14,757 nucleotides of DNA, from the NCBI GenBank assembly GCA_046481785.1, contig JAWOJF010000348.1, positions 1-14,757 on the forward strand. Reading direction: 5' to 3'. Source of the DNA: JAWOJF01 sp046481785. Lineage in GTDB: Bacteria; Bacteroidota; Ignavibacteria; Ignavibacteriales; Ignavibacteriaceae. Each line of letters begins with the position of its first letter. The stretch's first letter is position 1. Shown here one piece after another: positions 13,071 through 14,757 of this stretch. A program made the position numbers and the translations under genes. The notes under the pieces were generated by a model. The model was not told the DNA's origin, ran no database searches, and was given only the letters and a program-made list of their open reading frames with translations.

Positions 13071-14456
13071 ATGCCCGAAGATGCTCAAGTTGTTGCAACA
13101 AAAGCGCGTATTGAGATCACAGATAAAAATATGAAGGCATATCTTGTATTTGAAGAATCCGGTGCTGAAAAGAACCAATTGCCTGAAATGGAGATCTACA
13201 AACTGCTTGAAAATGCTCAAGTTAAAAATGGGATCAATTATGAAGAGATCCTCGATATTTCCTTGGGTAAAAAAGAAGGTGCAAGATTTTTAGTTGCTGA
13301 AGGAACCCAGGCTCAGCCTGGTGCTGACGGCTATCTTGAATTTTATTTTGATACGGAAAGCTCTTTTAAACCTAAAATACTGGATGACGGCCGTATTGAT
13401 TATAAAGAAGTTAATCTGGTAAAAAGTGTTACCAAGGACGCTCTCCTTATCAAAAAGATTCCTTCTACTCTTGGTGTAAAAGGAATGGATCTTTTTGGTA
13501 AAGAGTTATTTACTTTCCCCGGTAAAAGCGCTGAAGTTTCAATGGGGCAGGGGGTATATAAAGACCATGCCGACCCTAACCTGATAAAAGCATCTGTAGA
13601 CGGGATAATTTTTTACGATGACAAAAGAAAGAGTCTGGAAGTTCAGAAGTTATACCTTGTTCCCAAATCGGTTGATTATTCCACAGGCAACATAAACGTT
13701 AAAAGTTCTGTTGATATTAAAGGAGACATTAAACCATACTTCTCCATCACCACACCTTATAATGTGCAGGTAAAAGGAATTGTTGATAATGCTGTAGTTA
13801 ACTGCGGCGGTGCCCTGCAGGTTGTTGGCGGCATTGTTGGGGACGGCAAGCAGTGGATTAAAACCGGCGGAGATATTCATTCGGCTTATATTAATAACCA
13901 CCAGATAAAATGCGGCGGCAGCGTTTATATTACTTCTGAAATAAGGAACTCTATTATTGAATGTGATAATGAAGTTGTTATGGTAAGGGATAGCGGAGTT
14001 ATGATCGGCGGAAGAATTTCAGCAAGTAATAAAATTTCAGCGGCTGTTGTAGGCAACTCATATTATGTACGTACTGAACTTGAGGCTGGTGTTAAGATGG
14101 AGTTTAAGGAAAAGTTTTATCACCTGGAGACTGAAAGAAAAGCAATGGTGAAAAAAATTGAAGAGATAAGGGATGAAATTGTAAAAGCTGAAGAACGTGA
14201 GGAAGAGAAGAAGTACCTCGATCCTTTATACGGCCGCGTTGAAGAATGCCAGGGCATGCTTGATAAAGCACTTAGAGATTTAAAGGAACTGGAAATTGCA
14301 TATTATAATGTAGCTGACCCGGTTATCCAGATATCAAGAAAAATTTATCCCGGCGCAGTAATTAAAATAAAGCACGCATGTTTTGAAGTTACCGAGGAAA
14401 TGTCACACGTAAAGTTTATGCTTGAAGGCGGTAATATAACACATACCAGTATTTAA
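13071..14456 (+). CDS. FapA/DUF342 family protein
   Basis: Cytoplasmic protein of 461 residues of the FapA (DUF342) family, with no signal peptide or membrane helix. The N-terminal part (~1-110) includes 'FLVAEGTQAQPGADGYLEFYF', like the family's 'A-x-G-T-x-P-x-x-G-x-D-G' segment. The middle (~200-335) is a run of short Val/Ile/Gly strands, 'GGALQVVGGIVGDGKQWIKTGGDIHSAYINN', expected to form a right-handed beta-helix. A highly charged region (~345-412) is probably a coiled coil, and a short beta-rich tail follows, 'KIYPGAVIKI'. A Vibrio member was linked to polar flagellar assembly, but many carriers lack such a role and the molecular function is unsettled; no flagellar gene is seen here. A terminator separates it from the mannan genes and it has its own ribosome site, so it is probably an unrelated neighbour. 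Confidence 0.85.
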   Translation: MPEDAQVVATKARIEITDKNMKAYLVFEESGAEKNQLPEMEIYKLLENAQVKNGINYEEILDISLGKKEGARFLVAEGTQAQPGADGYLEFYFDTESSFKPKILDDGRIDYKEVNLVKSVTKDALLIKKIPSTLGVKGMDLFGKELFTFPGKSAEVSMGQGVYKDHADPNLIKASVDGIIFYDDKRKSLEVQKLYLVPKSVDYSTGNINVKSSVDIKGDIKPYFSITTPYNVQVKGIVDNAVVNCGGALQVVGGIVGDGKQWIKTGGDIHSAYINNHQIKCGGSVYITSEIRNSIIECDNEVVMVRDSGVMIGGRISASNKISAAVVGNSYYVRTELEAGVKMEFKEKFYHLETERKAMVKKIEEIRDEIVKAEEREEEKKYLDPLYGRVEECQGMLDKALRDLKELEIAYYNVADPVIQISRKIYPGAVIKIKHACFEVTEEMSHVKFMLEGGNITHTSI

Positions 14457-14480
14457 ATATCCGGCAGGAAAACTCAGTTT

Positions 14481-14521
14481 AAAAAAAAGAGATGACATCT
14501 TTCTAAAAAGATGTCATCTCT
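14481..14521 (-). terminator. Perfect 15-bp hairpin with T run on the minus strand
   Basis: The arms 14488-14502 (AGAGATGACATCTTT) and 14507-14521 are perfect complements around CTAA. Eight A bases precede it (14481-14488), giving a long T run after the hairpin on the minus strand, while on the plus strand it is followed by AAAC. It is therefore best shaped to stop leftward transcripts coming from beyond the window, although so strong a stem could also end the FapA-like transcript. Confidence 0.65.
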
Positions 14522-14558
14522 AAACATCAAATTACAATCCCCTTATTATTATTTCTCC

Positions 14559-14757
14559 ATTACAGATACACTGTGCCGCTCCTCTGGAGCTGGATCAAAG
14601 GTGGGTTACAATGTATCTACTAATGTTACGCTCCTCTGGAGCTAGAACAAACCGGGATCATCTATATATTAGTGTTACACTGCGCTGGTTTAAAACAAAT
14701 ATATTATATATTACCAATGCAGTCCTCCTCTGGTGCTAAAACATAATGGGAATATAT
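14559..14757. repeat. Degenerate ~47-52-bp tandem repeats with a GCTCC-TCT-GGAGC core
   Basis: GCTCCTCTGGAGC occurs exactly at 14578-14590 and 14630-14642. Diverged versions are at about 14679-14691 (ACTGCGCTGG) and 14726-14737 (TCCTCTGGTGCT). Each core is preceded by an AT-rich run ending in a form of TTAGTGTTAC and followed by AAAAC or GAACA-type sequence. Spacing between cores is 52, then about 47-49. Decay is stronger to the right. The cores are short palindromes with a three-base centre. The array is not CRISPR-like, since the intervals also resemble each other. Confidence 0.7.

Larger units (their letters stand above)
14457..14757. other. Non-coding right end with hairpin and degenerate repeats
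   Basis: The region holds a perfect 15-bp hairpin (14488-14521) and four degenerate repeat units (about 14559-14757). No open frame or RNA gene is supported. The repeats reach the last base of the window and probably continue. Confidence 0.6.

Overview
This window looks like a chromosomal piece of a bacterium from the Bacteroidota/Chlorobiota/Ignavibacteria side of the tree. The evidence is AT-rich DNA, a PorV/PorQ-type outer-membrane protein of the type IX secretion system (T9SS), and a secreted enzyme ending in the 'NYPNPFNP' type A sorting domain that is common in Ignavibacteria-like lineages. The exact lineage is inference.

Layout, left to right. Positions 1-404 are a non-coding mosaic of small palindromes and a short heptamer array. 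A PorQ-like gene (405-1343) follows and ends in a clear hairpin. Next is a large T9SS-exported GH5 enzyme with Ig-like, CBM35-like and sorting domains (1561-3729). The convergent gap 3730-4099 holds a 16-bp tandem array, a bidirectional terminator-like hairpin and an uninterrupted array of 32 degenerate heptamers. On the minus strand sits a three-gene operon, read from 8372 down to 4100: a membrane-anchored sugar-type solute-binding protein, a histidine kinase, and an NtrC-class response regulator. The divergent gap 8373-8856 carries a near-consensus sigma-54 promoter for that operon, with a perfect 12-bp inverted repeat at enhancer distance. Rightward come three mannan genes: a GH5_7-type beta-mannanase lipoprotein (8857-10203), a GH26 beta-mannanase lipoprotein (10285-11499) and a GH130 mannosylglucose phosphorylase (11648-12832). 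A FapA/DUF342 protein (13071-14456) follows. The right end holds a perfect 15-bp hairpin and degenerate ~50-bp repeats that run off the window.

Working model. The locus uses beta-mannan or glucomannan. The GH26, GH5_7 and secreted GH5 enzymes cut the polymer, and GH130 phosphorolyses the mannosyl-glucose product in the cytoplasm. The binding protein probably reads an oligosaccharide in the periplasm and signals through the kinase to the sigma-54 activator. No ABC permease lies beside the binding protein, so a sensory rather than transport job is the simplest reading. The activator probably controls its own operon. Two related TGGCAT elements upstream of the GH5_7 and GH130 genes may place those genes under it as well, but their -12 halves are imperfect. 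No SusC/SusD pair, sugar permease or cellobiose 2-epimerase is present in the window.
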